Notes under the pieces: model-generated
Database searches by the model: none
The model's input: only the letters and a program-made list of their open reading frames with translations
Told to the model about the DNA's origin: nothing
Shown: piece by piece, positions 1 to 8,209 of the stretch
Layout of the letters: every line of letters starts with the position of its first letter
How positions within the stretch are numbered: the stretch's first letter is position 1
Position numbers and translations under genes: made by a program
Origin: a bacterium
GTDB taxonomy: Bacteria; UBP4; UBA4092; JAOAEQ01
Direction: 5' to 3'
DNA: 27,391 nt
Assembly: GCA_026416715.1 (NCBI GenBank)
Contig: JAOAEQ010000034.1
Coordinates: forward strand, 1 to 27,391

Positions 1-124
1 AGATAGTACTCATCCATATATTGTATATTGTATTACGATGGCTGACCATGAAGGAAAACCAGCTACAGAACAAGACCGCCATTTCCATGATAAAAGCCTA
101 TGGAAAATGTGGGTGAGCAAATAG
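1..124 (+). CDS. C-terminal end of an unidentified protein (partial)
   Basis: An open frame runs in from the left edge (first full codon at 2) and stops with TAG at 122-124, giving about 40 residues with no internal stop. The tail is rich in aromatic, His and charged residues (for example DRHFHDKSLWKMWVSK). It converges on the glycosidase-like gene, with only 13 bases between the two stop codons. I do not recognise the family. A secreted sugar-acting or BNR-type protein like its neighbour is possible from context, but that is a guess. The start lies outside the window. Confidence 0.5.
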   Translation, partial: DSTHPYIVYCITMADHEGKPATEQDRHFHDKSLWKMWVSK

Positions 125-137
125 GGATTAAATTTAA

Positions 138-1598
138 TTAATTAAACTGGATGGAATAAAGGTCAGCGTCGTTGAATACAACACGTAATCGAATAGGTTT
201 ATCTTTTAATCCTGCAAGGTTCGATTTATTCTTCCAAACTACTTTCCTTGATATTTCATCTCCATAAATTTCGATGCAGTTATTCAAATCATATCCCGGA
301 ATCGGTTTCCCAACAATATCCTGTATCTCGATTCGGATACTTCCAACAGCTGAAGTAGAATAGTTGATTAATAAATTATCCCCCTTAAACTTCATCGGTT
401 TAGTTATCATCTCACCGCCAGTGTATGGTGCATTGAGTGAAACGAACCCATCAAGCCGTACTGTTCCTCTTCGTAATTGCGGTATCTCGCCATAATTTTC
501 TGCCCAATATATTGAAATTTCGTCATCCCCAGTTTTGAGCAAACCCCACGCAGGGGTATTATTGCTATGCGCATCACCCCAATTATGCGGGTTTAATCCC
601 GGGCGGATATATGCTTCCATAAACGTTCTCGACCAGTTAAGGCCATCATAACTCGAAATCAATACCGCATCAGAAACCCCATCTATATCTCGTTCCGGTA
701 AGCCGATTTTCTTCCGTTCAGGAACGAACCGCATCGGGAACCCTAATAATAATTTTGGATTACGAAAATAGGATATAATCGCATTAGTATAAAAATGTTC
801 AATCGGTGTATTGCCGAAATTTAACGGCTCGGTTTTCGACCAATGCAAAAAATCTGATGACGTTGCTCGCGCAATACTGCGTTTCCCTTGTTGGCTGATA
901 CGAAAATAGCAAACGTATTGGTTTCTAGCGCTATCCCAGAAAGCAAGGTTCTGTGAATCGAAAGAACCATCGGAAATAATCGGCTTTGCAGATATCTTTT
1001 TCCAATGAATACCATCTGGGGAACCCAAACCAAATAGCATCCGTTTCCGGTCTCCTTTTTCATCCGGATAGATATTTAATCCGACAGCTTTATAGTTCTC
1101 TTCCGATTTTGCGTTCGGATTGGTATCCTTAAACGGAGTAAAATTATGAGATTCGCAATACGCTGTTCGTTCGCCTGTCCAAACAATATTATTCTGTTTA
1201 CTTCCATTGATTTCGAATAGTCCCAGATTTGGTCGGATCCAATGGATACCATCACTACTTTCTGCTAAACAGGTTACTTCCTGCATAATATTTACCGGGG
1301 AAACTTCTCCACCCCCGCGATAATACATCCGATATTTATTTCCATCCTGAAATATCGTTACATATCCGCTCGCCTTTCCTTCCCAAGGCGCATCAAATTT
1401 AAACACCACTTCTTTTGGTTGTGGAGGATGTAAGCGGAATTGGATATTATTCATTTTTTCAACCAACTGATTGTCAACAAATAAGCATACCTCGGAGTCT
1501 ACCGATAATATTTCACCGTTTCCTGTTTGCTGTTTAGCATAACCGCTCGAAACGAAAACAATGAGAAAGAAAACTATATATTTTCTTGCTCGAGTCAT
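138..1598 (-). CDS. Secreted beta-propeller glycosidase-like protein
   Basis: The 486-residue product has an N-terminal signal peptide (residues 1-21, basic MTRARK then a hydrophobic stretch ending in GYA), so it should be exported. The ATG at 1598 is chosen because it opens directly on the signal peptide; the longer frame begins with TTG at 1652, inside a palindrome. The body looks like the five-bladed propeller fold of the GH32/43/68 superfamily. Four Asp-box-like turns recur: SSDGIHW, SPDGIHW, SSDFLHW and SYDGLNW. The N-terminal LFVDNQLVEKM and APWEG segments resemble proteins common in Planctomycetes and allied phyla, most annotated only as hypothetical or glycosyl hydrolase. A role in polysaccharide binding or cleavage outside the cytoplasm is inferred; substrate and catalytic residues cannot be assigned. 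It is the last gene of the minus-strand run and lies downstream of the ankyrin gene. Confidence 0.7.
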   Translation of the reverse strand: MTRARKYIVFFLIVFVSSGYAKQQTGNGEILSVDSEVCLFVDNQLVEKMNNIQFRLHPPQPKEVVFKFDAPWEGKASGYVTIFQDGNKYRMYYRGGGEVSPVNIMQEVTCLAESSDGIHWIRPNLGLFEINGSKQNNIVWTGERTAYCESHNFTPFKDTNPNAKSEENYKAVGLNIYPDEKGDRKRMLFGLGSPDGIHWKKISAKPIISDGSFDSQNLAFWDSARNQYVCYFRISQQGKRSIARATSSDFLHWSKTEPLNFGNTPIEHFYTNAIISYFRNPKLLLGFPMRFVPERKKIGLPERDIDGVSDAVLISSYDGLNWSRTFMEAYIRPGLNPHNWGDAHSNNTPAWGLLKTGDDEISIYWAENYGEIPQLRRGTVRLDGFVSLNAPYTGGEMITKPMKFKGDNLLINYSTSAVGSIRIEIQDIVGKPIPGYDLNNCIEIYGDEISRKVVWKNKSNLAGLKDKPIRLRVVFNDADLYSIQFN

Positions 1599-1652
1599 AA
1601 CAAAAATGGAATGTGTGTGGTTATATTGCAATACTTTCTTTAAATTAATCAA

Positions 1653-1675
1653 GGGCTTGATTTATTATCAAGCCC
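1653..1675 (-). repeat. Palindromic repeat copy 1 (terminator-like, downstream of ankyrin gene)
   Basis: A perfect 9-bp inverted repeat (GGGCTTGAT at 1653-1661, ATCAAGCCC at 1667-1675) encloses a 5-base loop. Read on the minus strand it follows the ankyrin stop codon (1725) by about 50 bases and is preceded by TATAG, as in the copy near 5.98 kb. Only a broken T-rich stretch follows, so it is a weaker terminator candidate than copy 2. It may be a dispersed palindrome recruited as a transcript end. Confidence 0.6.
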
Positions 1676-1724
1676 CTATAGTAGAAAAAAGCAAAATAGT
1701 ATGTGGATATTACGATTGTTTGTT

Positions 1725-2630
1725 TTATTTCGTTTCCTCTGCTCCAGCGAGGCTTAGCAACCGCATTATTTCAGTAAAATTGTTTCGGTCCGCAATAGAA
1801 TATGCGCTATCACCCTCATTAGTTTTAGCATTTATATCCGCCCCGTGATCAATAAGCGCGCGAACGATTACCGTATTCCCATTTTTCGCCGCATATAATA
1901 ATGCAGTCCAACCGTCAGCTGTTTTCGCATTGACATCTGCATTCTTTTCCAATAATAGATTGACAATATCAGAGTTGTTTTTATTAGTTGCCAAGATTAA
2001 TGCAGTTAATCCGGTATTAGTTGCCGCATTAACTTCCGCCCCGTTAGCGAGTAATAGTCGAACCAAGTTACTGTTACCATTTTTTACCGAGATTAATAAT
2101 GCTGTCCAGCCATCGGTTGTTTGTGCATTGGCATCCGCTTTATTGGTTAACAGAAATTCAACCAGTTCAGATTTATTTTTTTCAACAGCGAATAACAACG
2201 GAGTCCAGCCATCATTAGTTTTCGCATTAACATCCGCGCCTTTTTCCACAAGTAACTTAACCATATCAGGACTATTCTTATCAACCGCGATATGTAATGC
2301 GGTCCATCCTTGACTATTTTTTGCATCGAGGTTTGCTTTATTTGCCAGCAGGAGTTTAACCATATCGAGGTCGTTATGTTTAACAGCAAAATGTAATGCG
2401 GTCATATTATTCGTTGTATCTTTTGTATTGACATCCATCCCCGCCAAAAGGAATAAATTGACTGCGGTTGTATCTCCTTTTTCAACACAAGTTAAAAATG
2501 TTTTTTGCGTAAATTCGAGTTTTTGATTCTCTAACGCACGTCGAGCTTCTGACGGAGTTTCAGCCAAGGCAATATTGGCACAAAGGAAAATGGTAGCAAT
2601 AAGGTTAATTAATATCCGTTTGGACTCCAT
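1725..2630 (-). CDS. Secreted ankyrin-repeat protein
   Basis: The 301-residue protein starts with a signal peptide (about residues 1-23, ending NIALAE), so it should be periplasmic or secreted. From about residue 44 it consists almost entirely of eight 33-residue ankyrin repeats. The hallmark TALHxAV..N...MVKLLL..GADVNAK is clear in repeats 2-7; repeats 1 and 8 are degenerate caps. The repeats are very alike (GWTALL recurs), which suggests recent internal duplication. Ankyrin repeats bind proteins, and no catalytic domain is present, so a scaffold or inhibitor role is inferred. GGAGG lies about 10 bases before the ATG, supporting this start. The gene has its own consensus promoter, so it is probably expressed independently of the membrane-protein gene upstream. 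Confidence 0.88.
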   Translation of the reverse strand: MESKRILINLIATIFLCANIALAETPSEARRALENQKLEFTQKTFLTCVEKGDTTAVNLFLLAGMDVNTKDTTNNMTALHFAVKHNDLDMVKLLLANKANLDAKNSQGWTALHIAVDKNSPDMVKLLVEKGADVNAKTNDGWTPLLFAVEKNKSELVEFLLTNKADANAQTTDGWTALLISVKNGNSNLVRLLLANGAEVNAATNTGLTALILATNKNNSDIVNLLLEKNADVNAKTADGWTALLYAAKNGNTVIVRALIDHGADINAKTNEGDSAYSIADRNNFTEIMRLLSLAGAEETK

Positions 2631-2667
2631 AACAATTTTCCCTCCATCATAGAGTGTTATTAAAAAA

Positions 2668-2696
2668 ATTATACGATTTATTTATTGCACTGTCAA
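2668..2696 (-). promoter_or_regulatory. Perfect sigma-70 consensus promoter for the ankyrin gene
   Basis: On the minus strand TTGACA (2696-2691) and TATAAT (2673-2668) are separated by exactly 17 bases, a full match to the housekeeping consensus. The predicted start near 2661 gives a 5' leader of about 30 bases containing the GGAGG ribosome site. The -35 box sits only 11 bases past the stop codon of the upstream gene. Confidence 0.8.
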
Positions 2697-2707
2697 GATG
2701 AAAAACG

Positions 2708-3343
2708 TTAGAGATAATAACGATGCCCAATAGCGATAATAACTATTTTCGAGATAACTTCAGCGATGAACAAGGCGATGATAAATCCGATAATCGCTTT
2801 CCCGCCGGTAACATTGCAGGAAACCGCAAATCCCCGATACATCAGGATAATCATCCACATCAGCATAACTAAAACGACCAGCACTATCCCTATTAAGATT
2901 ATCAGTGCTCTGATATTTTCAGTTATAATTGGTAATACATTCATCGGAGTTACCGTCATCAGTTTTTCAATTAATCCCTGATATCCGGGGAGCAACGCAA
3001 TTAATGCCATAATTAATCCCGGGAAACGCGCTAACGCTTGGGTACCGAAAATATCGACAATACGGTATTTAGTTTTTGAAATTACCTTTGCAACGATAAG
3101 TAATACGAATCCGAGTGATAGCCAATTAGTAAAAATTTCTACTAGATGCAGCCATATTGGGACTGGATTAGATCCGAAATGAAAATCGAGAACACCATCG
3201 AAATGAGAACTACTCAACCAAGCGATTAGTCCAGTAATCAACATTACGAACAGTCCAATGATAAGCGCTTTACCACCAGCAAGATAATAAAACGGATTAA
3301 ACAACCAGGTTATAACCTGATTGTCGGGTTTTTGATTGTCCAT
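2708..3343 (-). CDS. Yip1-like multi-pass membrane protein
   Basis: This 211-residue integral membrane protein has about five hydrophobic segments: near residues 26-44, 65-85, 108-122, 146-170 and 182-206. The layout, and the N-terminal WLFNPFYYL followed by a gly-rich first membrane segment, resemble bacterial YIP1-family proteins. These are broadly distributed inner-membrane proteins of mostly unknown function, and the assignment is by overall pattern only. GGAGG lies 4-5 bases before the ATG. It sits between the DUF6141-like gene and the ankyrin gene on the same strand, with 78 bases upstream in which I see no convincing promoter. Cotranscription with the DUF2089/DUF6141 pair is possible. 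Confidence 0.6.
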   Translation of the reverse strand: MDNQKPDNQVITWLFNPFYYLAGGKALIIGLFVMLITGLIAWLSSSHFDGVLDFHFGSNPVPIWLHLVEIFTNWLSLGFVLLIVAKVISKTKYRIVDIFGTQALARFPGLIMALIALLPGYQGLIEKLMTVTPMNVLPIITENIRALIILIGIVLVVLVMLMWMIILMYRGFAVSCNVTGGKAIIGFIIALFIAEVISKIVIIAIGHRYYL

Positions 3344-3421
3344 ATACCCTCCTGTATTTAACCAATAGCGTATTAAGCAAATTAAACGAACCAGTTAAAT
3401 CATTCTCCATCAATATCAGCA

Positions 3422-3994
3422 TCAATAAGTTGTTGATTGGTTAATTCTAAATTCTAAATTAGAAGATTTTTGGATTGCGCGAACGAACTCATCTGGTTTC
3501 TGTGAGCCGATAAGAATCCGTTTGCCGTTTTTTAAGATAAGCTGAACGCCTCGGTTCCCGCTAACATTATATGCGGTCCCATTCCACCCAAAGCGAATAC
3601 CCCAGCCACCGTATTCCGCTATAGGTCGATAGGTTCTTGCTTCATAATGCTTAATATCAGTAAACAAGATTTTCCGGCGGACAAAAGGATAGAACCAAAT
3701 TAAAATCCCATCTTGATGTACTTCAGAGATTAGTTTTAAGATATACAACAGGGAGGGGATTCCAATTGCAATGAGAAACATTAAAGAGCCGAAAATAATT
3801 AATTCAAATTCCGTATTCAGCAACAGCTGATTTCCTCTCGAGTGACCGAAAATAAGCTGTTTAACCATAAGATATCCAACAATAAAAATTTCGAGAAAAC
3901 ATAAGAGAATCAGCAGCCAGAGCCATTTTTGCCGGAATTGCTGTTCTTCATGAAACAGAACCTGAGGTTGTGAATAATTATTATTTTTCTGCAT
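3422..3994 (-). CDS. DUF6141-like membrane protein
   Basis: The 190-residue protein has two membrane segments (about residues 27-47 and 63-88) followed by a soluble C-terminal domain of about 90 residues. The stretch EYGGWGIRFGWNGTAYNVSG is characteristic of small bacterial membrane proteins grouped as DUF6141. The domain then continues with VQLILKNGKRILIGSQKPDEF, resembling the PH-like fold of related families. No enzymatic motif is visible. The ATG lies only 4 bases after the stop codon of the DUF2089 gene and has a poor ribosome site of its own, which suggests translational coupling. It is therefore probably the target or partner of that zinc-ribbon regulator. Function is unknown. Confidence 0.65.
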   Translation of the reverse strand: MQKNNNYSQPQVLFHEEQQFRQKWLWLLILLCFLEIFIVGYLMVKQLIFGHSRGNQLLLNTEFELIIFGSLMFLIAIGIPSLLYILKLISEVHQDGILIWFYPFVRRKILFTDIKHYEARTYRPIAEYGGWGIRFGWNGTAYNVSGNRGVQLILKNGKRILIGSQKPDEFVRAIQKSSNLEFRINQSTTY

Positions 3995-3998
3995 AAAT

Positions 3999-4286
3999 CT
4001 ATTTCTCGGTTAGCGTTTTTAATTGTTCTATTATTGCATCTAGTCGATTCCGGACAGTTGGATAAGAAATTCCATAATTCTGCGCCATAGTTTTCAGACT
4101 ACCACTAGACTTAACGAGGTCAATAATAAATTCTTGTTCTTTTTGTCCGAGTTTCGAAAGAACCGAAAGTTCAAACTTTCCTTCAACCGCAGTCGAACAA
4201 TTTGGACAGATTAACCGTGCAACTTCCAATAATTGATTACAACTCGGACATTGAGTCGGCAACTTTTTTTCTCCTAGCTGTTCCAT
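3999..4286 (-). CDS. DUF2089-family zinc-ribbon helix-turn-helix regulator
   Basis: The 95-residue protein has an N-terminal zinc ribbon with Cys13, Cys16, Cys27 and Cys30 (CPSC...CPNC). A sigma-factor-region-4-like helix-turn-helix follows at about residues 45-92, with MAQNYGISYPTVRNRLD as the recognition segment. This architecture matches the DUF2089 family, whose members are thought to be small DNA-binding regulators. It is the first gene of a two-gene unit with the DUF6141-like membrane protein, a pairing that points to local control. A good promoter lies 45-73 bases upstream. The ribosome site is weak (AGG 9 bases before the ATG). Confidence 0.85.
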   Translation of the reverse strand: MEQLGEKKLPTQCPSCNQLLEVARLICPNCSTAVEGKFELSVLSKLGQKEQEFIIDLVKSSGSLKTMAQNYGISYPTVRNRLDAIIEQLKTLTEK

Positions 4287-4330
4287 AAAATTAACCTACA
4301 TTCAAAAAAAAGTTTAATCTTACAGTAAAT

Positions 4331-4359
4331 ATAATATACCATATTATCAATTATGTCAA
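4331..4359 (-). promoter_or_regulatory. Sigma-70 promoter for the DUF2089/DUF6141 unit
   Basis: On the minus strand a perfect -35 TTGACA (4359-4354) is followed after 17 bases by TATTAT (4336-4331, five of six matches). Transcription should begin near 4324, about 38 bases before the start codon. The 4287-4524 stretch between DUF2089 and the MATE gene is otherwise very AT-rich, and I see no further gene in it. Confidence 0.65.
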
Positions 4360-4524
4360 CTTAAATATAAATAATATTAAATATATATTTAATTATTTTA
4401 ATTTTTATTACGTTCTGTATCGATAGGAACGAGGTTCTTTCGCTTGAACGTATACTCCTAATAAACTTTAGCCGGTAAAACTAAAACAATGCTGTTCATA
4501 CTTTTTTTTAATGCGAGATTTATA

Positions 4525-5928
4525 TTAATTAGTTGGATGTGATACCGGTATTAATTTCCATTTTCCACGCTTGAATACATACCATAATCCGACGGTTCTT
4601 CCGAACCAGTCAATCGCTGTCGCAAGCCAAACCCCTGCTAATCCCCAACCGAAGGTTATAGCAAAAAGGTAAACTACGCCAAACCGGAAAAGTAATACAC
4701 AAACTATCATATTATATAATGGTGATTTTGTATCGCCGGCACCGCGAAGACATCCGGATAATATCATCGTATACGATAAAAATGGCAATTCTAACGCCGA
4801 TATCTGCAACGCTAATCCAGCTAATCGGATTACCTCTGGAGTTGCACCGAATAATACTACAATAGAATGAGCAAAACTGACGAAAATAATGCCTAATCCA
4901 AGCATGAAACCAGTAGTCCATAACATCGCTCGTCTAACACTAAGTTCAGCAATGTCTGTTTTTCTTGCGCCAAGGGACTGACCGACAATAGTCATCACCG
5001 CAACATTAATCCCAAAAGCTGGCATAAACGCTAACGATTCTAGCCGAACCGCAATAAAATGCGCAGCAATAGCAATTGTTCCAAGCATAGCGATTATTTT
5101 CATAAAGATTAAATGAGCTCCACTTCCGATAAACCGTTCTATAGCAACCGGATATGCGAGTGTAATTAATTCTTTCAACAACTGTTTATTCCAGCAGAAA
5201 AAATTTCGAACTGGAAGCTTGATATGTGACCAACCCCTTTCAAGCATGAATAGTGCAAAAAGTCCGCCAAGCGCTTGAGCAATCATTGAACCATAGGCAA
5301 CACCAATAAGTCCTAAATTGAATCCAAAAGCTAAGATAATACAGAGCAAAATATTGATGACATTCATGGTAACAGTAATATACATTGGTGATTTCGTATC
5401 TCCGCTACCGCGCATAATTCCGCTGGCAATAAACATTAGCATTTCAAGCGGTATAGTAATAATAACGATTCGTAGATATGTTCCACCGAGTTTAATTACT
5501 GGTTCGCTCGCACCAAACCAATGAAACAAACTATCGGATAATAGGAACCCGACGAACATCAAACCGAGTCCAAAAAATAGTCCGAAACATAACGCCTGAT
5601 TCCCATACCGCTGCGCCTTATCATATTCTTTGGCGCCCCAATTTCGCGCAACTAACGATGTGGTTGCCACCGCTATCCCTTGAAACGGTGCCATCGTTAC
5701 CATAAACAATGTTCCGGCTAACATAGTACCAGCTAATGCATTCGCATCTTTCAGCCATCCGACAATAAATGCATCCGCTAGATAAACTAACATTCCCATA
5801 AGGTTCTCGATAATCGCTGGGAATGCCAGTGACCACATTGTCCGATTTAATTTTTCTGGTCGAAGGTCAAGCGATTTCCGTGGTTCAATCTGACTTTCAT
5901 CAATAAATTTTTCTTCAACTTCGTTCAT
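4525..5928 (-). CDS. MATE-family multidrug/cation exporter
   Basis: The 467-residue inner-membrane protein has twelve hydrophobic segments arranged as two MatE halves (about residues 32-195 and 255-420). Family features include the N-terminal LAFPAIIENLMGMLVYLADAF and the repeated RGSGDTKSPMY / RGAGDTKSPLY motif, one copy per half. MATE proteins export cationic drugs, dyes or metabolites using a proton or sodium gradient; the ion and substrate cannot be read from sequence. Length is normal. The start codon lacks a clear Shine-Dalgarno. The gene is separated from bshB1 upstream by a strong terminator, so it is probably transcribed separately. Confidence 0.93.
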   Translation of the reverse strand: MNEVEEKFIDESQIEPRKSLDLRPEKLNRTMWSLAFPAIIENLMGMLVYLADAFIVGWLKDANALAGTMLAGTLFMVTMAPFQGIAVATTSLVARNWGAKEYDKAQRYGNQALCFGLFFGLGLMFVGFLLSDSLFHWFGASEPVIKLGGTYLRIVIITIPLEMLMFIASGIMRGSGDTKSPMYITVTMNVINILLCIILAFGFNLGLIGVAYGSMIAQALGGLFALFMLERGWSHIKLPVRNFFCWNKQLLKELITLAYPVAIERFIGSGAHLIFMKIIAMLGTIAIAAHFIAVRLESLAFMPAFGINVAVMTIVGQSLGARKTDIAELSVRRAMLWTTGFMLGLGIIFVSFAHSIVVLFGATPEVIRLAGLALQISALELPFLSYTMILSGCLRGAGDTKSPLYNMIVCVLLFRFGVVYLFAITFGWGLAGVWLATAIDWFGRTVGLWYVFKRGKWKLIPVSHPTN

Positions 5929-5961
5929 AACATGGTATTTTTGTGTCTAGTAAAAAACCAT

Positions 5962-5993
5962 AGAAAAAAACAGGGCTTGATATATCAAGCCCC
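5962..5993 (-). terminator. Intrinsic terminator of the bshB1-like gene; palindromic repeat copy 2
   Basis: A perfect self-complementary 20-base core (two 10-base arms, 5973-5982 and 5983-5992) is followed on the minus strand, two bases later, by seven T residues (5970-5964). It lies about 34 bases after the deacetylase stop codon. The arms and flanking TATAGGGGCTTGAT match the palindrome at 1653-1675, so the element is both a terminator and a repeat. Confidence 0.8.
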
Positions 5994-6026
5994 TATATCA
6001 ATTAACCTATATCCTGCTCTTATTAT

Positions 6027-6752
6027 TTAAATTGACCGAACAGGCATTTGAACAATATCATCAATTTCAATTTGTTCATTTACGAAAAAGGGTTCCGCAT
6101 AGATCTTTTGAATCAATAGTCCGTAATGCCGTGCACGGATCCGCATCACGTCAAAAACATCGGTTCTGGTAAATGGAACTTCTTCTCCAGGTCGTATATC
6201 TTCAAACTGGGATTTATATGCTTTAACCGCCTCAATTTTCCGGGCGAATTGGTCGGTAATATCAACCAAAAAACTTGGCCTAATATCTTGAAAATACATC
6301 GTTGCATATATGATTTTAAAAGGTCGATGTGGTTCCGCACCTGTGTCGAGTTTTTTCAATCCGGATAAATAACAAGCTTCATACGCCAGTTTTGGAGTCG
6401 TATAATGGTCTGGATGTCTGCCTTTCCAATATGGCAAAATAACGACTTTCGGTCGATATCTCCGAATTAAATGAACGAGTTTTAGCTTATTTTCATAACT
6501 ATTTTCAACTCGAGCATCTGGAAGCTCAAGATTCTCACGAACAGATACCCCCATAATCTTTGCTGCAACAGCTGCTTCTTCAGCGCGAAGTTTCGCTGAC
6601 CCGCGAGTTCCCATTTCACCCTGAGTTAAATCAACTATTCCAACGGTATATCCTTTATCTACCATTTTAATTAACGTTCCACCGCAGGTTATTTCAGTAT
6701 CGTCGCGGTGCGCAGAAACTGCCAATACATCTAAAGTCGTTTTATCCGACAT
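6027..6752 (-). CDS. bshB1: PIG-L family deacetylase, BshB1-like
   Basis: This 242-residue soluble protein has the LmbE/PIG-L zinc deacetylase signature: AHRDDTE at residues 14-20 and GRHPDH at 111-116. In bacillithiol synthesis BshB1 removes the acetyl group from GlcNAc-malate. Overall length, the QGEMGTRG segment and KAYKSQF near the C-terminus match BshB1-type proteins well. The usual AHPDD is here AHRDD; the His and Asp metal and catalytic residues are kept, only the Pro is changed. ATG at 6752 is preferred because AGGAG lies 8 bases upstream; the TTG two codons earlier is too close. Neither bshA nor bshC is in the window, so another sugar N-deacetylase role remains possible. Confidence 0.82.
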   Translation of the reverse strand: MSDKTTLDVLAVSAHRDDTEITCGGTLIKMVDKGYTVGIVDLTQGEMGTRGSAKLRAEEAAVAAKIMGVSVRENLELPDARVENSYENKLKLVHLIRRYRPKVVILPYWKGRHPDHYTTPKLAYEACYLSGLKKLDTGAEPHRPFKIIYATMYFQDIRPSFLVDITDQFARKIEAVKAYKSQFEDIRPGEEVPFTRTDVFDVMRIRARHYGLLIQKIYAEPFFVNEQIEIDDIVQMPVRSI

Positions 6753-6842
6753 AACCAATACTCCTTTTCAGCTAAATTCTAAATTCACATTTGTGGTTAA
6801 GATTAGCGTCGGGAAGAAACGTTTTGTTTCAAATTTTGATAT

Positions 6843-8003
6843 TCAGATTTTAAATTCCCTATTTTCGAAAGAGAAATGCTGTAACATTTCTTCTGCAGTA
6901 TCAGCCAATAACTTTTCGGCGTTTTGCATTGCATATTCTAATGTCATTGACGGTCGCAACAAACTATATAATTTATCTATTCCATAATTAAACAGAATAT
7001 TGGCATCATCAGCAACTGACCCACCGATTGCAACTACCGGGACGCCAAACTGTTTCGCAACTCGGGCGATTCCAACAGGTGCTTTTCCTTGTGCAGTTTG
7101 TGCGTCAAGTTTTCCTTCCCCGGTAATAACCAACGCCGCATTCTGCATTTTATCTGCTAACCCAGTTGCTTCGATAACTATATCTATCCCCGGTTTTAAT
7201 TCTGCACCGAGAAATGCAACCAAGCCAGCGCCAAGGCCACCGGCAGCGCCCGCTCCAGGTAGAGTATCAATATTGATGTTCAGCTCCCGCGCAACGATAC
7301 GCACAAAATGTCGCATATTCCATTCAAGCTGTTCAACCATTTCAGGAGTGGCTCCTTTTTGTGGCGCATATAATTTTGCGGTACCGGACTCGCCAGTGAG
7401 CGGAATATTAACATCACAAGCAACAATAATTTTCGTAGTTCGAACGCGTGGGTCAAGCTCAGATAAATCTATTTTCGCTAACCGTTCTAATGCTTTCCCA
7501 CCATATCCTATTGGCAACCCATCTGCAGCAAGTAGTTTTACTCCCAGAGCTTGTGCCATCCCCGTACCAGCATCTGTCGTTGCGCTTCCGCCAATACCAA
7601 TGATAATTTTATTTACGCCCTCGTCGAGTGCGGATTTAATCAATTCGCCGGTACCATAGGTTGAAGTAACCATAGGATTGCGCAGTTTTGGTGGAACCAG
7701 CCGGAGACCAGAGGCAGCTGCCATTTCAATTACAGCGGTATTACAGTCGCCAAGGATCCCGAATTGCGCTAGGATACGGTTCCCAAGTGGATCAGTAACA
7801 CGAACGGTTCGATATATGCCATGGGTCGCAGTAACTAAAGCTTCTACTGTTCCATCACCACCATCAGCAAAGGGAATTTTAACTATTTCCGCGTCAGGAA
7901 GAACCCGGCGGATTCCGCGTTCAATAGCATTGGCGACCTGCGGTGAACTTAAACATTCTTTAAACGCATTCGGCGCAATAATAATTTTCTTTCGAATATC
8001 CAT
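6843..8003 (-). CDS. glxK: Glycerate 2-kinase (GlxK/GarK family)
   Basis: The 386-residue protein belongs to the GarK/GlxK glycerate kinase family, which phosphorylates D-glycerate with ATP to enter lower glycolysis. Hallmarks are the N-terminal KIIIAPNAFKECLSS, PFADGGDGTVEAL at about 44-56, IGIGGSATTDAGTGMAQALG, GAGAAGGLGAG and VITGEGKLDAQTAQGK. Length is normal. The ATG at 8003 gives a canonical N-terminus; a second in-frame ATG at 8024 would add seven residues. Neither has a good ribosome site, so the start is uncertain. It lies about 90 bases upstream of the deacetylase gene on the same strand and is divergent from pilT. No photorespiratory or glyoxylate genes are adjacent. Confidence 0.93.
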   Translation of the reverse strand: MDIRKKIIIAPNAFKECLSSPQVANAIERGIRRVLPDAEIVKIPFADGGDGTVEALVTATHGIYRTVRVTDPLGNRILAQFGILGDCNTAVIEMAAASGLRLVPPKLRNPMVTSTYGTGELIKSALDEGVNKIIIGIGGSATTDAGTGMAQALGVKLLAADGLPIGYGGKALERLAKIDLSELDPRVRTTKIIVACDVNIPLTGESGTAKLYAPQKGATPEMVEQLEWNMRHFVRIVARELNINIDTLPGAGAAGGLGAGLVAFLGAELKPGIDIVIEATGLADKMQNAALVITGEGKLDAQTAQGKAPVGIARVAKQFGVPVVAIGGSVADDANILFNYGIDKLYSLLRPSMTLEYAMQNAEKLLADTAEEMLQHFSFENREFKI

Positions 8004-8104
8004 GTTAATAAAAAATTTTAACATGAAGACAAGAGCTTACGCTAATATTACTTTCGTTCCGTTTACCATATACTGCAATCGGAATATAGTTTTTGATTTT
8101 CTAC

Positions 8105-8131
8105 TTGACAATGTTAGTAAGTGTATATTAA
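8105..8131 (+). promoter_or_regulatory. Possible sigma-70 promoter for pilT
   Basis: A perfect -35 TTGACA at 8105-8110 is followed by an AT-rich TATTAA at 8126-8131, but the spacing is only 15 bases. It lies in the 185-base divergent gap between glycerate kinase and pilT, about 80 bases upstream of the pilT start. The sub-optimal spacing keeps this tentative. Confidence 0.35.
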
Positions 8132-8209
8132 TTTAACCATACCAAGAAAGCTTCGTAACCCTATTTATTTTTAGCTATCTGTCTCAATCAAAGGAGGAAA
8201 AAAACGAGT

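Noticed and set aside
7000-7659. A 219-codon open frame on the plus strand
   Set aside because: It lies wholly antisense to glycerate kinase; its composition (Pro/Ser/Ala-rich) is that of a shadow frame and it has no ribosome site.
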